NCBI RefSeq assembly: GCF_014656195.1
Contig: NZ_BNBY01000049.1
Span: forward strand, 1-43,731
DNA length: 43,731 nucleotides
Direction of reading: 5' to 3'
DNA from: Kitasatospora xanthocidica
Lineage (GTDB): Bacteria; Actinomycetota; Actinomycetes; Streptomycetales; Streptomycetaceae
Under the pieces are notes generated by a model. That model was not told the origin of the DNA, searched no databases, and worked only from the letters and a program-made list of their open reading frames with translations. This document shows, piece by piece, positions 1-7,877 of the stretch. Position numbers and translations under genes: made by a program. Position 1 is the stretch's first letter; every line of letters starts with the position of its first letter.

Positions 1-41
1 GAATCCGCGCGCCGCCTCCCGCCGTCCCCGCCCCCGTCCAG

Positions 42-66
42 CCCCCCGTACCCCCGTAGCGGGGGG
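42..66. terminator. weak GC hairpin downstream of the VC0807-family gene
   Basis: A 7-bp stem of six C plus G (42-48) against C plus six G (60-66) closes an 11-nt loop. It lies about 40 bases past the stop of the minus-strand membrane-protein gene, so it is a plausible terminator. There is no T tract. The rest of positions 1-103 is low-complexity GC sequence with no gene that I can support. Confidence 0.3.
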
Positions 67-103
67 TGCCGTGGCGGTCGTGGCGATCGTGGCCGCCGTG
101 GTG

Positions 104-877
104 TCAGACCTTCAGGCCGTGGCGGCTGACGTACCAGTAGTGGAAGCCGAACAGCCCGCCCAGCACGGCCAGCCACTGCAGCGAGTTCACCAGCGGCACC
201 AGGTCCACCGGCAGGGTGCAGGCCAGCGTGACCCGGATCCCGGCGTCCACGGCGAACCCGAGGCCCCACACGGCGGTGAGCAGGCGCAGGTGGCGGCGGA
301 AGACCGCGTCGTGGTCCCAGCGCCCCACCCACTCCGCGGCTCCCGCCTCACCGACCTTGGCGGCGACGATCGAGCGCGCCGCGGTCAGCATGAACGGGCG
401 CCGCGTCGCCAGGGTGCCCAGCACCCAGATCCCGAGCGCGCCGAACACCCAGCTGTCGCGCACCAGCAGCACCCGGGGGCTGCCGCTGACCATCGACATC
501 AGCGCGCCGACGGCGACCATCAGCAGGGTGAAGGCCGGCATCGCCTCGATCCGGCGGCTGCGCACCATCCCCAGCACCAGCCACGGCACCAGCAGCAGAC
601 CGCTGATCAGCAGCGCCGCCCACTGGCTCATCCCCAGGCCGTGCAGCAGGTAGAACCCGCCGAGCGGCAGCGCCAGTTCGAAGACCAGCGACTTCACCAG
701 CGCCCGCTTGGCGGCGCGGGCCTTCTGCCGCTCGCCCGGCGCGGCCCCGCCCTGCGGCCCGGTGTCGAGACCGCTCTCCTGACCGTTCTCCTGACCGCTC
801 TCCCGCCCGGTGTCCTGTCCCGCGACCCGCCCGGCCTGCTCGCCCATGGTCTCCCCCATCACACTCGCCCCTCGCAT
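104..877 (-). CDS. VC0807-family integral membrane protein
   Basis: 257 aa. After a hydrophilic, Gly/Glu/Gln-rich N-terminal 55 residues come about six hydrophobic segments. The conserved features of the actinobacterial VC0807 family are visible: FYLLHGLGMSQWAALL, a middle GSPRVLLVRDSWVFGALGIW block and the following TRRPFM. The family is uncharacterised and resembles intracellular septation proteins only in layout. The ATG at 877 is preceded by a GGGAGAGG-type ribosome site. Further in-frame ATGs at 859 and 847 are possible starts. The gene begins 49 bp after the TetR stop on the same strand, so the two probably form one operon and this protein is the likely target of that repressor. Substrate or role is unknown. 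Confidence 0.8.
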   Translation of the reverse strand: MRGASVMGETMGEQAGRVAGQDTGRESGQENGQESGLDTGPQGGAAPGERQKARAAKRALVKSLVFELALPLGGFYLLHGLGMSQWAALLISGLLLVPWLVLGMVRSRRIEAMPAFTLLMVAVGALMSMVSGSPRVLLVRDSWVFGALGIWVLGTLATRRPFMLTAARSIVAAKVGEAGAAEWVGRWDHDAVFRRHLRLLTAVWGLGFAVDAGIRVTLACTLPVDLVPLVNSLQWLAVLGGLFGFHYWYVSRHGLKV

Positions 878-926
878 GACTGCCTCTCCCCTGTCCTGTG
901 CGCCCCGCCGCCGCCGGGCGGCCCCG

Positions 927-1526
927 CTACGATTCGGCCCGGGTCGCCCGGTCGAAGATGTCGGCCAGCTCGCGGCCGGCCTCGGCGACGTCGAAGTCCG
1001 GGTCGCCCACCCAGCGCATCACCACGGCGTCGATCGCCCCGCGCAGCGCGACGAGCATCAGCCGGGCGTCGAACTCCCGGAACTCGCCCGCCTCCTGCGC
1101 CGCGCGGACCGCCTGCTCCTGGCCCTCCATCAGCGCCTGCATGGAGGCCTGGTAGCCGACCGTCGCCGGGTCGTCCCCGCCGAGGTTGGGCAGCACCTCG
1201 ATCAGCGCCTTCAGGTGCCCGGGCCAGAGCGCGAGCAGCTCGATGTTGGACTCGATGAACACCCGCAGCCGGGCGCGCGCGCCCTCGGCCGCGCCCACCC
1301 TGGGCGCCATGAACGCGCCGGTCACCCTGGTCACCTCGGCGACGACCTCGTGCATCAGGTCGTCCTTGCCGGCGAAGTGGTACGAGATCATCCCGGTGCT
1401 GCTCAGCCCGGCCTGCTTCGCGATCCGGCTGAACGAGGCCTTCGCGTACCCCAGTTCGGCGACCACCTCGATGGCGGCCCGGACGATCTGCGCCCGGCGC
1501 CCCGATTCGGTGAACGTCCGCCCCAT
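927..1526 (-). CDS. TetR-family transcriptional repressor, autoregulated
   Basis: 199 aa. Residues about 10-55 form the TetR N-terminal helix-turn-helix (RRAQIVRAAIEVVAELGY, then FSRIAKQAGLS, then ISYHFAGKDDL). The remainder is a helical ligand/dimerisation domain ending at DIFDRATRAES. I chose ATG 1526 because AAGGAGG lies 8 nt upstream; the frame runs open further upstream, but that stretch is operator sequence. The promoter lies inside an array of four 16-bp palindromes (1539-1624), a strong sign of autorepression. The downstream gene is the VC0807-family membrane protein. The inducer cannot be inferred. The family assignment is secure; autoregulation is inferred from the array. Confidence 0.93.
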   Translation of the reverse strand: MGRTFTESGRRAQIVRAAIEVVAELGYAKASFSRIAKQAGLSSTGMISYHFAGKDDLMHEVVAEVTRVTGAFMAPRVGAAEGARARLRVFIESNIELLALWPGHLKALIEVLPNLGGDDPATVGYQASMQALMEGQEQAVRAAQEAGEFREFDARLMLVALRGAIDAVVMRWVGDPDFDVAEAGRELADIFDRATRAES

Positions 1527-1538
1527 CCCCACGCCTCC

Positions 1539-1624
1539 TTGCTCGCTCAAGCAGTTTCTTGCTTGCCTGAGCAAAACTGTAGAGCGTTTTGCTCGCCCAA
1601 GCAAGAACTTGCTTGGGCGAGCAA
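1539..1624. promoter_or_regulatory. four-copy helically phased TetR operator array
   Basis: Four 16-bp palindromes of the form TTGCTYGSSYRAGCAA start at 1539, 1559, 1589 and 1609. The sequences are TTGCTCGCTCAAGCAG, TTGCTTGCCTGAGCAA, TTGCTCGCCCAAGCAA and TTGCTTGGGCGAGCAA. The start-to-start spacings of 20, 30 and 20 bp put all four on one helix face. Copies 3 and 4 together make a perfect inverted repeat with 19-bp arms and a 2-bp centre (1587-1626). Copy 1 touches the tetR ribosome site. Confidence 0.85.
1576..1604 (-). promoter_or_regulatory. tetR promoter embedded in the operators
   Basis: On the minus strand, TTGCTT (1604-1599) and TACAGT (1581-1576) are separated by exactly 17 bp, a good sigma-70-type fit. 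The -35 is the half-site of operator copy 3, and the expected start falls in copy 2. Confidence 0.6.
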
Positions 1625-1721
1625 AAAGTGGGCTGAGGCGCGGGGAGGCCCCGGGCAGCCGGTCAGCGGCCGCCCGGGGCCTCGGTCCGCGGGCCCGGCG
1701 GGCGGGGCCGCGGCCGGGAGG

Positions 1722-2558
1722 TCACTTCGCCAGGAAGGCGAGGAGCGCCGTGTTGACCTCCTCCGCGTGGGTCCACAGCAGGCCGTGCGGGGCGCCCTCG
1801 ATCTCCACGTAGTCGGCGGCGGGCAGGGCCTTGTGGAACGGCCGGGCGGTGTTGTCGACGGGCAGGATGCGGTCGCCCGTTCCGTGCAGGATCAGGGCCG
1901 GCACGTCGACGGCCGGGATGTCGGCCCGGAAGTCGGTGTACCAGGTGGACGGCGCGGCCGCCGCGGCGAAGAAGCCGCCGCCCGCCGCGACGCTCCAGCT
2001 GTTGCGGACGGCCTCCTCGCTGATCCGGGTGCCCAGGTTCTCGTCCAGGTTGTAGAAGTCCTTGTAGAACTCGGTGTAGTACGCGTAGCGGTCCGCCTTC
2101 ACCGCCGCGACGATGCCGTCGAAGAACTCCTTCGGCGCGACCCCGTCCGGGTTGTCGTCGCTCTTCAGCAGGCAGGGCTCCAGCGAGGCCAGGAACGCGA
2201 CCTTGGCGATCCGGGCCGAGCCGTAGGCGGACACGTAGCGGGCGACCTCGCCGGTGCCCATCGAGAAGCCGACCAGCACCGCGTCCCGCAGGTCCAGGGT
2301 CTCCAGCACCGTGTTCAGGTCGGCCGCGAAGGTGTCGTAGTCGTAGCCGGTCGTCGGCTGGGACGACTGGCCGAAGCCCCGGCGGTCATAGGTGATCACC
2401 CGGTAGCCGGCGTCGAGCAGCACGGCGCTCTGCCGCTCCCAGGAGTGCCCGTCCAGCGGGAAACCGTGGATCAGGACGACCGGCTGCCCGGTGCCGTGGT
2501 CCTCGTAGTAGAGGTCGATGGGGGTGGAGTTCTCCTGGCCCACGGTGATGTACGGCAT
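1722..2558 (-). CDS. alpha/beta hydrolase, non-heme chloroperoxidase/arylesterase type
   Basis: 278 aa, normal for the bacterial non-heme haloperoxidase/esterase group. The oxyanion HGFPLDGHSW motif lies near residue 33, and the nucleophile elbow GFSMG near residue 100 is followed by TGEVARYV. The acidic residue is in HGTGDRILP, and the catalytic His in GAPHGLLWTH close to the C-terminus. The middle segment LEPCLLKSDDNPDGV is typical of the chloroperoxidase subgroup. The ATG at 2558 has AAGGA 8 nt upstream. The enzyme probably hydrolyses esters and may catalyse perhydrolysis with peroxide. It is transcribed toward tetR but separated from it by the operator array, so it is probably a separate unit. 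Confidence 0.9.
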   Translation of the reverse strand: MPYITVGQENSTPIDLYYEDHGTGQPVVLIHGFPLDGHSWERQSAVLLDAGYRVITYDRRGFGQSSQPTTGYDYDTFAADLNTVLETLDLRDAVLVGFSMGTGEVARYVSAYGSARIAKVAFLASLEPCLLKSDDNPDGVAPKEFFDGIVAAVKADRYAYYTEFYKDFYNLDENLGTRISEEAVRNSWSVAAGGGFFAAAAAPSTWYTDFRADIPAVDVPALILHGTGDRILPVDNTARPFHKALPAADYVEIEGAPHGLLWTHAEEVNTALLAFLAK

Positions 2559-2772
2559 GGTGTCGTTCCTTCGTCCGGAGTGGCTGACGCGGCGGATGCG
2601 CGGCACTGGATGTCGTCACGCTAGGACGGACGTCCCGCCGCCTGTTGTCCCCCAGCGCATCGCTTCTTGCCTGGAAGCGTCAGGAGGGGAAGCGTCCCGG
2701 CGCACCGCCGCGCGGGGGTGCGAAACCGCCCGAAGAGGGAGGCTTGACCTGGGCGGGGCGGCCACGCACGGT

Positions 2773-2827
2773 GTTCCCACCGGGAACCGCGACCTGTGGG
2801 ACCACGCCCCCGCCCCGTGCGGTTCCC
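2773..2827. promoter_or_regulatory. nested inverted repeats upstream of the LuxR-type pseudogene
   Basis: GTTCCC-ACC-GGGAAC (2773-2787) is a 15-bp palindrome. Its right arm, extended to GGGAACCGC (2782-2790), is repeated inverted as GCGGTTCCC (2819-2827). A TTGACC box lies just upstream near 2744. The region probably was the promoter/operator of the truncated regulator. The rest of 2559-2772 holds the upstream region of the hydrolase and nothing else that I recognise. Confidence 0.4.
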
Positions 2828-2878
2828 CGCCGACGGGACCGTACGCTCACCGTCGGTCCACTGCGGGAAGGGGCAGAA

Positions 2879-3972
2879 GTGGCGGGGCCTGGCGAACCGC
2901 TGACCCGTTGCGGTCTGCGGGGGCGGGAAGCCGAACTCGAAGGACTCCGGGCGCTGATCACCTCGGTGGCCCGCACCGGGAGCGGCGCCCTGGCCCTGCT
3001 CCGGGGGGAACCGGGCATCGGCAAGACCACGCTGCTCACCGAGGCCGTCTCCCGGGCCAGGACGGCGGGATTCTCGGTCGGCCTCGGCAAGGCCGACGAG
3101 CTGCACCACGTCGTGCCGCTGTCCTCGTTGGCGACCAGCGTCCTGCACGGCGACCGGCCGCTGCTGTCCGGCGACGCCTTCGCCGCTCTCGCCCGGAACC
3201 AGGACCAGCGGATCTGGCTGGTGGAGCGCCTCGCGGAGGCGATCGAGGACCGAGCCGGCCGCACACCGGTGCTGATCGCCCTGGACGACGTGCAGTGGGC
3301 CGACCCGCTGAGCCGGTTCGCCCTGCAGCAGCTGCCCGTACGCCTGCGGACCTCGCCGGTCCTGTGGCTGCTGGCCGGACGGCCGGACCCCGCCGGGCCG
3401 GCCGAGGAGATCGTCGCGGCCGCGGCCGGCGAGCTCCCGACGGTCACCGTGCCCCTGGGGCCGCTGTCCGGCGCCGCCATCGGCCGACTGGCCGACGACA
3501 CCCTGGGGCCGGCCGTCGACGAGCGGGTGCGGGAGCTGCTCGACGGCGCCGGGGGGAACCCGTTCCTCGCGGTCGAGATGCTCGCCGGACTGGGCGGCGC
3601 CGGGGCCCCGGGCGACCCGGTGCCCGCCACGCTCGTGGTGGGCGTGCGCGGCAGGCTCGGGTCCCTGCGGCCCGACACCCTGCGCTTCCTGCAGATGGGG
3701 GCCGTGCTGGGACGCAGGTTCGGCTTCCACGACGCGGCCGCGCTGTCCGGCCGGCCGCCCGCCGCGCTGGTCCCGGCGCTGGAGGAGGCGGTGCGCGCCG
3801 GGCTCCTGGACGACGACGGCGAGGAGCTGGTCTTCCGGCACGACCTGCTGCGCCAGGCCGTCTACGTCGACATCCCGCCGTCGGCCCGCAAGGCCCTGCA
3901 CCGGGAGGCCGCCGGCCACCTCGTCGCCACGGGCCGCCGGCCGGTCGACGCGGTGCCGCACATCCTCAGGGG
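2879..3972 (+). pseudogene. truncated LuxR-family ATPase regulator (LAL type), N-terminal part only
   Basis: About 364 aa of a large ATP-binding LuxR-family regulator; intact members are usually about 900 aa. It begins at GTG 2879 with GAAGGGG upstream. The family start (CGLRGREAELEGL), Walker A (GEPGIGKTTLL), Walker B (VLIALDDVQWAD), GNPFLAVEML and the FRHDLLRQAVY block are all intact. Shortly after DAVPHILR the frame enters sequence belonging to an opposing gene, and the TPR region and C-terminal HTH are missing. It therefore cannot work as a normal regulator, and I treat it as a deletion product. No internal frameshift is needed to read the surviving part. Confidence 0.8.
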
Positions 3973-4085
3973 CGGTCGAGGAACAGCTCCAGCGCGGTGG
4001 CGGACCGGTGCGGCTCGCCGGGGTTGCGGCCCACCATGGTGCGGCGGCGCCCGGCGCCCGGGGGCGTCCGTTCGTTGGTCCTCAT
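3966..4085 (-). pseudogene. N-terminal stub of an LtrA-family (low temperature requirement) membrane protein
   Basis: A 39-codon frame opens at ATG 4085 with a strong GAGGAGAGGT ribosome site. It reads MVGRNPGEPHRSATALELF, which matches the conserved N-terminus of LtrA proteins (pattern MV-R-P-EPHR-A-PLELFFD). It then ends in LDRP and a stop where the transmembrane part should begin. Its 3' end overlaps the broken 3' end of the LuxR-type pseudogene. The two convergent genes therefore share one deletion junction near 3966-3978. A TAGCGT -10-like box at about 4148-4153 suggests the promoter survives. Confidence 0.75.
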
Positions 4086-4336
4086 ACCTCTCCTCGTGGT
4101 GCCGGCGCCGTTGTGCCGGCGCTCGGGGCGCGGCCGGTCCCCGCGACGCTAGGGCTGCCGGGGAGCGGCCCGAGTCCGCCCGTGCACGGGGACTTGACCG
4201 AGAGCGAACACCCGGTACGGGCGGCGGCCCCCGTGCGCTGGCGGGCAGCGGCGCATGCACTGCGGGTCAAGCGGTGCCCCGACCGGGCGCCTAGCGTCGC
4301 CGCAGTACGCACGACCCGGCACCCCAGGAGGCCGTC

Positions 4337-4933
4337 ATGACCGCCAACCCCCCGTCCGCCCACGGCAGCAGCCACAGCCACAGCAGCCAGCCCTGGCTGC
4401 ACCAGAAGGGCGAGGTGATCCAGGAGTTCGGGACCGTCAAGCAGTTCCCGGTCGCCCTGTCCTTCGAGGCGCGGATGTACTCCTGCCAGCGCCTGAACAG
4501 GGCCCTCGCGGACACCCAGATCCTCTACGGCCTCTACAAGAAGCACCACTGGCTGATGCGCGGCGCGACCTTCTACCAGCTGCACCTGGTCCTGGACAAG
4601 CACGCGGGCGAACAGCTCGAGATCATCGACACCATCGCCGAACGCGTCCAGTCGCTGGGCGGCGTGGCGGTGGGCGACCCCCGGCACGTCGCCGAGATCA
4701 CCTCGATCCCGCGGCCCCCGGACGGGGTGGAGGAGGTGCCCGCCATGCTGTCCCGGCTGCTGGCGGCCCACGAGACCATCCTCATCGACGCCCACGACGC
4801 CGCCGCCCGGACCGCGGAGCTCGGTGACGACGGCACCAACGACCTGCTGGTCTCCCAGGTGATCCGGGCCGGCGAACGGCAGGCGTGGTTCCTGGCCGAG
4901 CACCTGGTCGACACCCCGCTGGTCCGCGCCTGA
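4337..4933 (+). CDS. dps: Dps-family ferritin-like DNA-protection protein
   Basis: 198 aa. Dps proteins form dodecamers that oxidise and store iron and protect DNA in stationary phase or stress. The family block starts near residue 55. KKHHWLMRG gives the ferroxidase His, LHLVLDKHAGEQ the second His and Asp, and EIIDTIAERVQSLGG the distal acidic residues. A His/Ser-rich N-terminal tail (SSHSHSSQPWLHQKG) may bind metal or DNA. AGGAGG lies 7 nt before the ATG, and a TAGCGT -10-like hexamer lies at 4291-4296. The gene is intact between two scarred loci. Streptomyces usually carries several dps genes; which paralogue this is cannot be told. Confidence 0.92.
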   Translation: MTANPPSAHGSSHSHSSQPWLHQKGEVIQEFGTVKQFPVALSFEARMYSCQRLNRALADTQILYGLYKKHHWLMRGATFYQLHLVLDKHAGEQLEIIDTIAERVQSLGGVAVGDPRHVAEITSIPRPPDGVEEVPAMLSRLLAAHETILIDAHDAAARTAELGDDGTNDLLVSQVIRAGERQAWFLAEHLVDTPLVRA

Positions 4934-5078
4934 GGCACGCCCGCGCCCGGGCCGCGGCCCCGAACCGCGGCCCCGGTGCGCGGGACCACCACGTCCCGTG
5001 GACGCACCGTCATCCCGGCCGCGCGGCGGACTCCTACCGATCGAGAGCCACCGAACCACCCGTCATCCGGAGGAAACC

Positions 5079-5276
5079 ATGCAGTTCGGAATCTTCAGTG
5101 GCACGGGACGGAGTGGACGTCATCGAGTTGCGCGCCCTGGCCGTCGCCGTCGCCAACCACCTCGTCACCGGATTCCCCCCACCGCAGCTGGCCCGCGCGA
5201 TCGAAGCGTGACGGGCGCCGACGGCCTGGTCACCGTGGCACCGGTGTTCAGCGCCTCCTATCTGCGCCTGGACTGA
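5079..5276 (+). pseudogene. gene scar: start of an LLM-type oxidoreductase fused to an unrelated, frameshifted gene end
   Basis: An excellent ribosome site (CCGGAGGAAACC) precedes ATG 5079, which reads MQFGIFS, the usual opening of F420-dependent LLM-class oxidoreductases. After seven codons the family sequence stops. The following DNA has strong GC3 coding character in another frame (VDVIELRALAVAVANHLV, ending at the stop near 5209). It resumes in a third frame as VTGADGLVTVAPVFSASYLR to the stop at 5276. I read this as a deletion joining a 5' stub to a 57-codon gene tail that later took a frameshift. The tail family is not recognised. Confidence 0.5.
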
Positions 5277-5315
5277 GCGCACTCGGCCCCCGGTCGTCAT
5301 AGCCGGCCCCCGCCC

Positions 5316-5354
5316 CGCCCCGCCTCCTCCCGGCGCGGGAGGGGCGGGGCGGAG
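5316..5354. terminator. long GC hairpin between the scar and the MBL hydrolase gene
   Basis: CCGCCCCGCC-T-CCTCCCG pairs with CGGGAGGGGCGGGGCGG around a 3-nt loop, with one bulged T. It lies directly after the stop side of the minus-strand MBL gene and so probably terminates it. Confidence 0.6.
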
Positions 5355-5359
5355 CTTCC

Positions 5360-6280
5360 TCACCGCACCCAGTCGGCGGCGAACCCCGCGCCCCGCCGGC
5401 TGACCCGTGCCGCCCCCGCCCCCGCGAAGTGCGCCGGGATCACCAACTCCCGCTCCGCCGCCGCCCGTTCCAGGATCCGCAGCCGGCTCGCCGCCGCCTG
5501 CGCCTGGTCCAGGCAGAAGCAGCTGCTGCACGAGGGGTGCGCCAGCTGGACCGGCGAGTGCATCAAGTCCCCCACGAACACCGCCCGTTCACCGCCGGAG
5601 TCGACCCGCAGCACCGACGAGCCCGGGGTGTGGCCCGGCGCCTCCTCCAGCACCAGCGCCGAGTCCAGGCGCAGCGAGCCCGACCACTCCACCGCCTGCC
5701 CGGCCGCCAGCACCGGGGCCACGCTGTCCTCGAAGACCAGGTCCCACTCCGCCCAGCGCTGCGGGTCCACCGCGCCGCCGTCGCGGGCCGGGTGCTCGGC
5801 GGCCGGGTCGAAGAAGGCCCGGTCCGCCGCCGGCAGGTGGTACTCCGCGTTCGGGAACATCGGCACCCAACCGCCGTCCCGCTCCGTGGTGTTCCACCCC
5901 ACGTGGTCGGCGTGCAGGTGGGTGTTGACCACCACGTCCACCTCCTCCGGCCGCACCCCCGCCGCCGCCAGCAGCTCCGGGAAGCGCCCCTCGCGGCGGT
6001 GGAACATCGGGGTCGAGGGCCGCTCGCGGCCGTTGCCCACGCCGGTGTCCACCAGTACCGTCCGGCCGCCGCTGCGCACCACCCAGGTCTGCAGCGCCCC
6101 GATGTAGGCGCCGGAGTCCGGGTCGTAGTGCTCGGGCGCCAGGGCCGGGGCGCCGTCGGCGCCGGCGCCGGTCCAGGCCGACTCCGCCAGGCCGGGCACG
6201 ATCCTCTCGGCCGGCACGAACGGCCCCTGGTACTCCACGACCCGGATGATCTCCACGTCCCCCAGCACGATCCGCTCCAC
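5360..6280 (-). CDS. MBL-fold metallo-hydrolase
   Basis: 306 aa, glyoxalase-II/lactonase-like. The zinc motif is complete: THLHADHVGWN near residue 130, the GHTPGSSVLR His near 230, FVGDLMHSP with the bridging Asp near 250, and a late PAHFAG His. I start it at GTG 6280 because GGGAGGA lies 6 nt upstream and homology-like sequence begins with ERIVLGDVEIIRV. The Cys-rich stretch SCSSCFC near residue 265 is unusual. The substrate (lactone, thioester or other) cannot be deduced. It is divergent from an AraC regulator across 182 bp, which suggests control by it. Confidence 0.88.
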   Translation of the reverse strand: MERIVLGDVEIIRVVEYQGPFVPAERIVPGLAESAWTGAGADGAPALAPEHYDPDSGAYIGALQTWVVRSGGRTVLVDTGVGNGRERPSTPMFHRREGRFPELLAAAGVRPEEVDVVVNTHLHADHVGWNTTERDGGWVPMFPNAEYHLPAADRAFFDPAAEHPARDGGAVDPQRWAEWDLVFEDSVAPVLAAGQAVEWSGSLRLDSALVLEEAPGHTPGSSVLRVDSGGERAVFVGDLMHSPVQLAHPSCSSCFCLDQAQAAASRLRILERAAAERELVIPAHFAGAGAARVSRRGAGFAADWVR

Positions 6281-6344
6281 GGTTCGTCCTCCCACTCGCT
6301 CGTCCGTCGCTTCGCTGTCCGCTCCTTGATCGTAGGAGGCGGAA

Positions 6345-6394
6345 GTGAGCCGTCCAATGCGCCGACAGCTCGTCTGGATACGCGAACGGCTCAC
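6345..6394. promoter_or_regulatory. paired 9-bp inverted repeat in the MBL/AraC intergenic region
   Basis: GTGAGCCGT (6345-6353) recurs inverted as ACGGCTCAC (6386-6394), centre to centre 41 bp, about four helical turns. This placement suits two AraC-type half-sites between divergent genes, but binding is inferred only from position. Confidence 0.4.
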
Positions 6395-6450
6395 CCGCGG
6401 CGTTGGGCCCGGTACGGCGGCAGCGCTCCGGCGTCGTCGTACCGGAAGGC

Positions 6451-6463
6451 TACGATGGCCGGA
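6451..6463 (+). promoter_or_regulatory. leaderless-type -10 box of the AraC gene
   Basis: TACGAT (6451-6456) lies exactly 6 nt before ATG 6463, which places the transcription start at the start codon. There is no ribosome site. No convincing -35 box is seen. Confidence 0.5.
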
Positions 6464-7407
6464 TGGACGTGGTCAGCGACGCGATCGCCGCCGTACGGGC
6501 GGGCCGGCCCTCCTCCAACCGGCTGCGGGTGACGGGGCGTTGGGGCGCCCGGATCCCCTCCTACGCGGGCGCCGGCTTCCACGTGGTGCTCGCCGGCGGC
6601 TGCTGGCTGCTCGCCGACGGCGGCGAACCGCTGCGCCTGACGGTCGGCGACGCGGTGCTGCTGCCGCACGGCAGCGGACACGCCCTGTCCGACGGGGAGC
6701 TGACGGCCTCCCGGGCGGCGCGCCTGCCCGACCTCGACGCCCTGCTCGGCGCGCACCGGCGCCCGGCCGCCGCCGTCGACGCGGCCGTGGACGTGGGCGC
6801 CTCGGGCACGGCCGACCTGCTGTGCGGCAAGTACCGCCTCGACCACGGGCTCGGCCACCCGCTCATGCGCGAGCTGCCCCAGGTCGTCCACCTGCCCACC
6901 CGGACCGGCGAGCATCCCGAACTGCGCGCCGCCGTCGACCTGTTGAGCGCCGAACTGGCCGCCGAACGCCCCGGCGGCGAACTCGCCGTACCCGGACTGA
7001 TCGACCTGCTGCTGGTCTACCTGGTCCGGGCCTGGACCACCCGGCGCGGCGCCGACGGCTGGGGCGCCGCCCTGACCGACCCGGTGGTGGCCACCGCCCT
7101 CGCCGCCGTCCACGAGGACCCGGCCCACCCCTGGACGGCCGAGACCCTGGCCGCCCGCGCCGGAGTCTCCCGCGCCACCCTCACCCGCCGCTTCACCGCC
7201 CTCACCGGTCGACCCCCGATGGCCTACCTCACCTGGTGGCGGATGACCCGGGCCGCGGGCCTGCTGCGCAGCACCGCCGACCCGCTGGAGGCCGTCGCCC
7301 GCAAGGTCGGCTACGCCAGCCCGTACGCGCTCTCGCACGCCTTCGCCCGCCAGTTCGGCACCACCCCGGGCCGCTACCGCACCACCCGCGCCGCCCTGGT
7401 CGCCTGA
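6463..7407 (+). CDS. AraC-family regulator with cupin sensor domain
   Basis: 314 aa. The N-terminal half is a cupin_6-type sensor (FHVVLAGGCWLLADGGEPLRL, then GDAVLLPHGSGHAL). The C-terminal 100 residues are an AraC/XylS double HTH: WTAETLAARAGVSRATLTRRF for the first, and ARKVGYASPYALSHAFARQF with GTTPGRYR for the second. The protein therefore binds DNA as an activator or dual regulator. The start at ATG 6463 is set by the -10 box 6 nt upstream. The obvious candidate target is the divergent MBL hydrolase. Regulators of this subgroup often sit beside the oxidoreductase or hydrolase they control, which fits but does not prove the link. Confidence 0.92.
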   Translation: MDVVSDAIAAVRAGRPSSNRLRVTGRWGARIPSYAGAGFHVVLAGGCWLLADGGEPLRLTVGDAVLLPHGSGHALSDGELTASRAARLPDLDALLGAHRRPAAAVDAAVDVGASGTADLLCGKYRLDHGLGHPLMRELPQVVHLPTRTGEHPELRAAVDLLSAELAAERPGGELAVPGLIDLLLVYLVRAWTTRRGADGWGAALTDPVVATALAAVHEDPAHPWTAETLAARAGVSRATLTRRFTALTGRPPMAYLTWWRMTRAAGLLRSTADPLEAVARKVGYASPYALSHAFARQFGTTPGRYRTTRAALVA

Positions 7408-7466
7408 CCGGGGGCTGGCGGTGCACGGCGGGCGGGGTGGTGACGGTGCCTCCGGTGGCGGGGGGG

Positions 7467-7877
7467 TCAGGCCGCCGCGGTGCCGATCACGCGGGTGGGG
7501 GTGATCCGGACGACGACGCGGGTGACCTCGGGGGGCAGGTCGAGGTACTCCTGGCCGGCGCCGGGGCCCTCGTACTGCTCGGCGAGGGCGGCCGCGAAGG
7601 CGCGGCCGGCGTCCTCGGTGACGGTGGCGAGGCCGCGGATCTCGACGTAGCGCAGCGGGTCGGCGGGGTCGTACACGGTGAGGCTGGCGCGGGGGTCGCG
7701 GTGCAGGTTGCGTTCCTTGCGGCGGCCCGCGGCGGTGGACAGGAGCACGTCGTCCCCGTCGCGGCCGACCCAGACCACCGAGGTCTGCGGGCCGCCGTCC
7801 GGGTTGAGGGTGGCGAGGACGGCGGGAATGGGCGCGTCGAGCAGGGCGCGGACGGCGTCGTTCAGGGTGGCTGTCAT
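7467..7877 (-). CDS. PPOX-class F420-dependent oxidoreductase
   Basis: 136 aa split-barrel flavin/deazaflavin-binding protein. The typical layout is present: APIPAVLATLNPDGGPQTSVVWV, then LLSTAAGRRKERNLHRDPRASL, then YVEIRGLATVTED, and the late TPTRVIG. This pattern matches the actinobacterial Rv1155/Rv2074-like F420 enzymes rather than pyridoxamine oxidase itself. Its substrate is unknown. It is convergent with the upstream AraC gene and monocistronic. The ATG at 7877 is the only start that keeps the conserved N-terminus. Confidence 0.88.
   Translation of the reverse strand: MTATLNDAVRALLDAPIPAVLATLNPDGGPQTSVVWVGRDGDDVLLSTAAGRRKERNLHRDPRASLTVYDPADPLRYVEIRGLATVTEDAGRAFAAALAEQYEGPGAGQEYLDLPPEVTRVVVRITPTRVIGTAAA

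Noticed and set aside
71..1258. Long plus-strand open frame opposite the VC0807-family and TetR genes
   Set aside because: Shadow of the minus-strand genes: Arg/Pro/His-rich translation, no ribosome site, no family.
5360..7407. Quorum-quenching lactonase operon
   Set aside because: The MBL sequence has generic zinc motifs only; nothing shows lactonase specificity.
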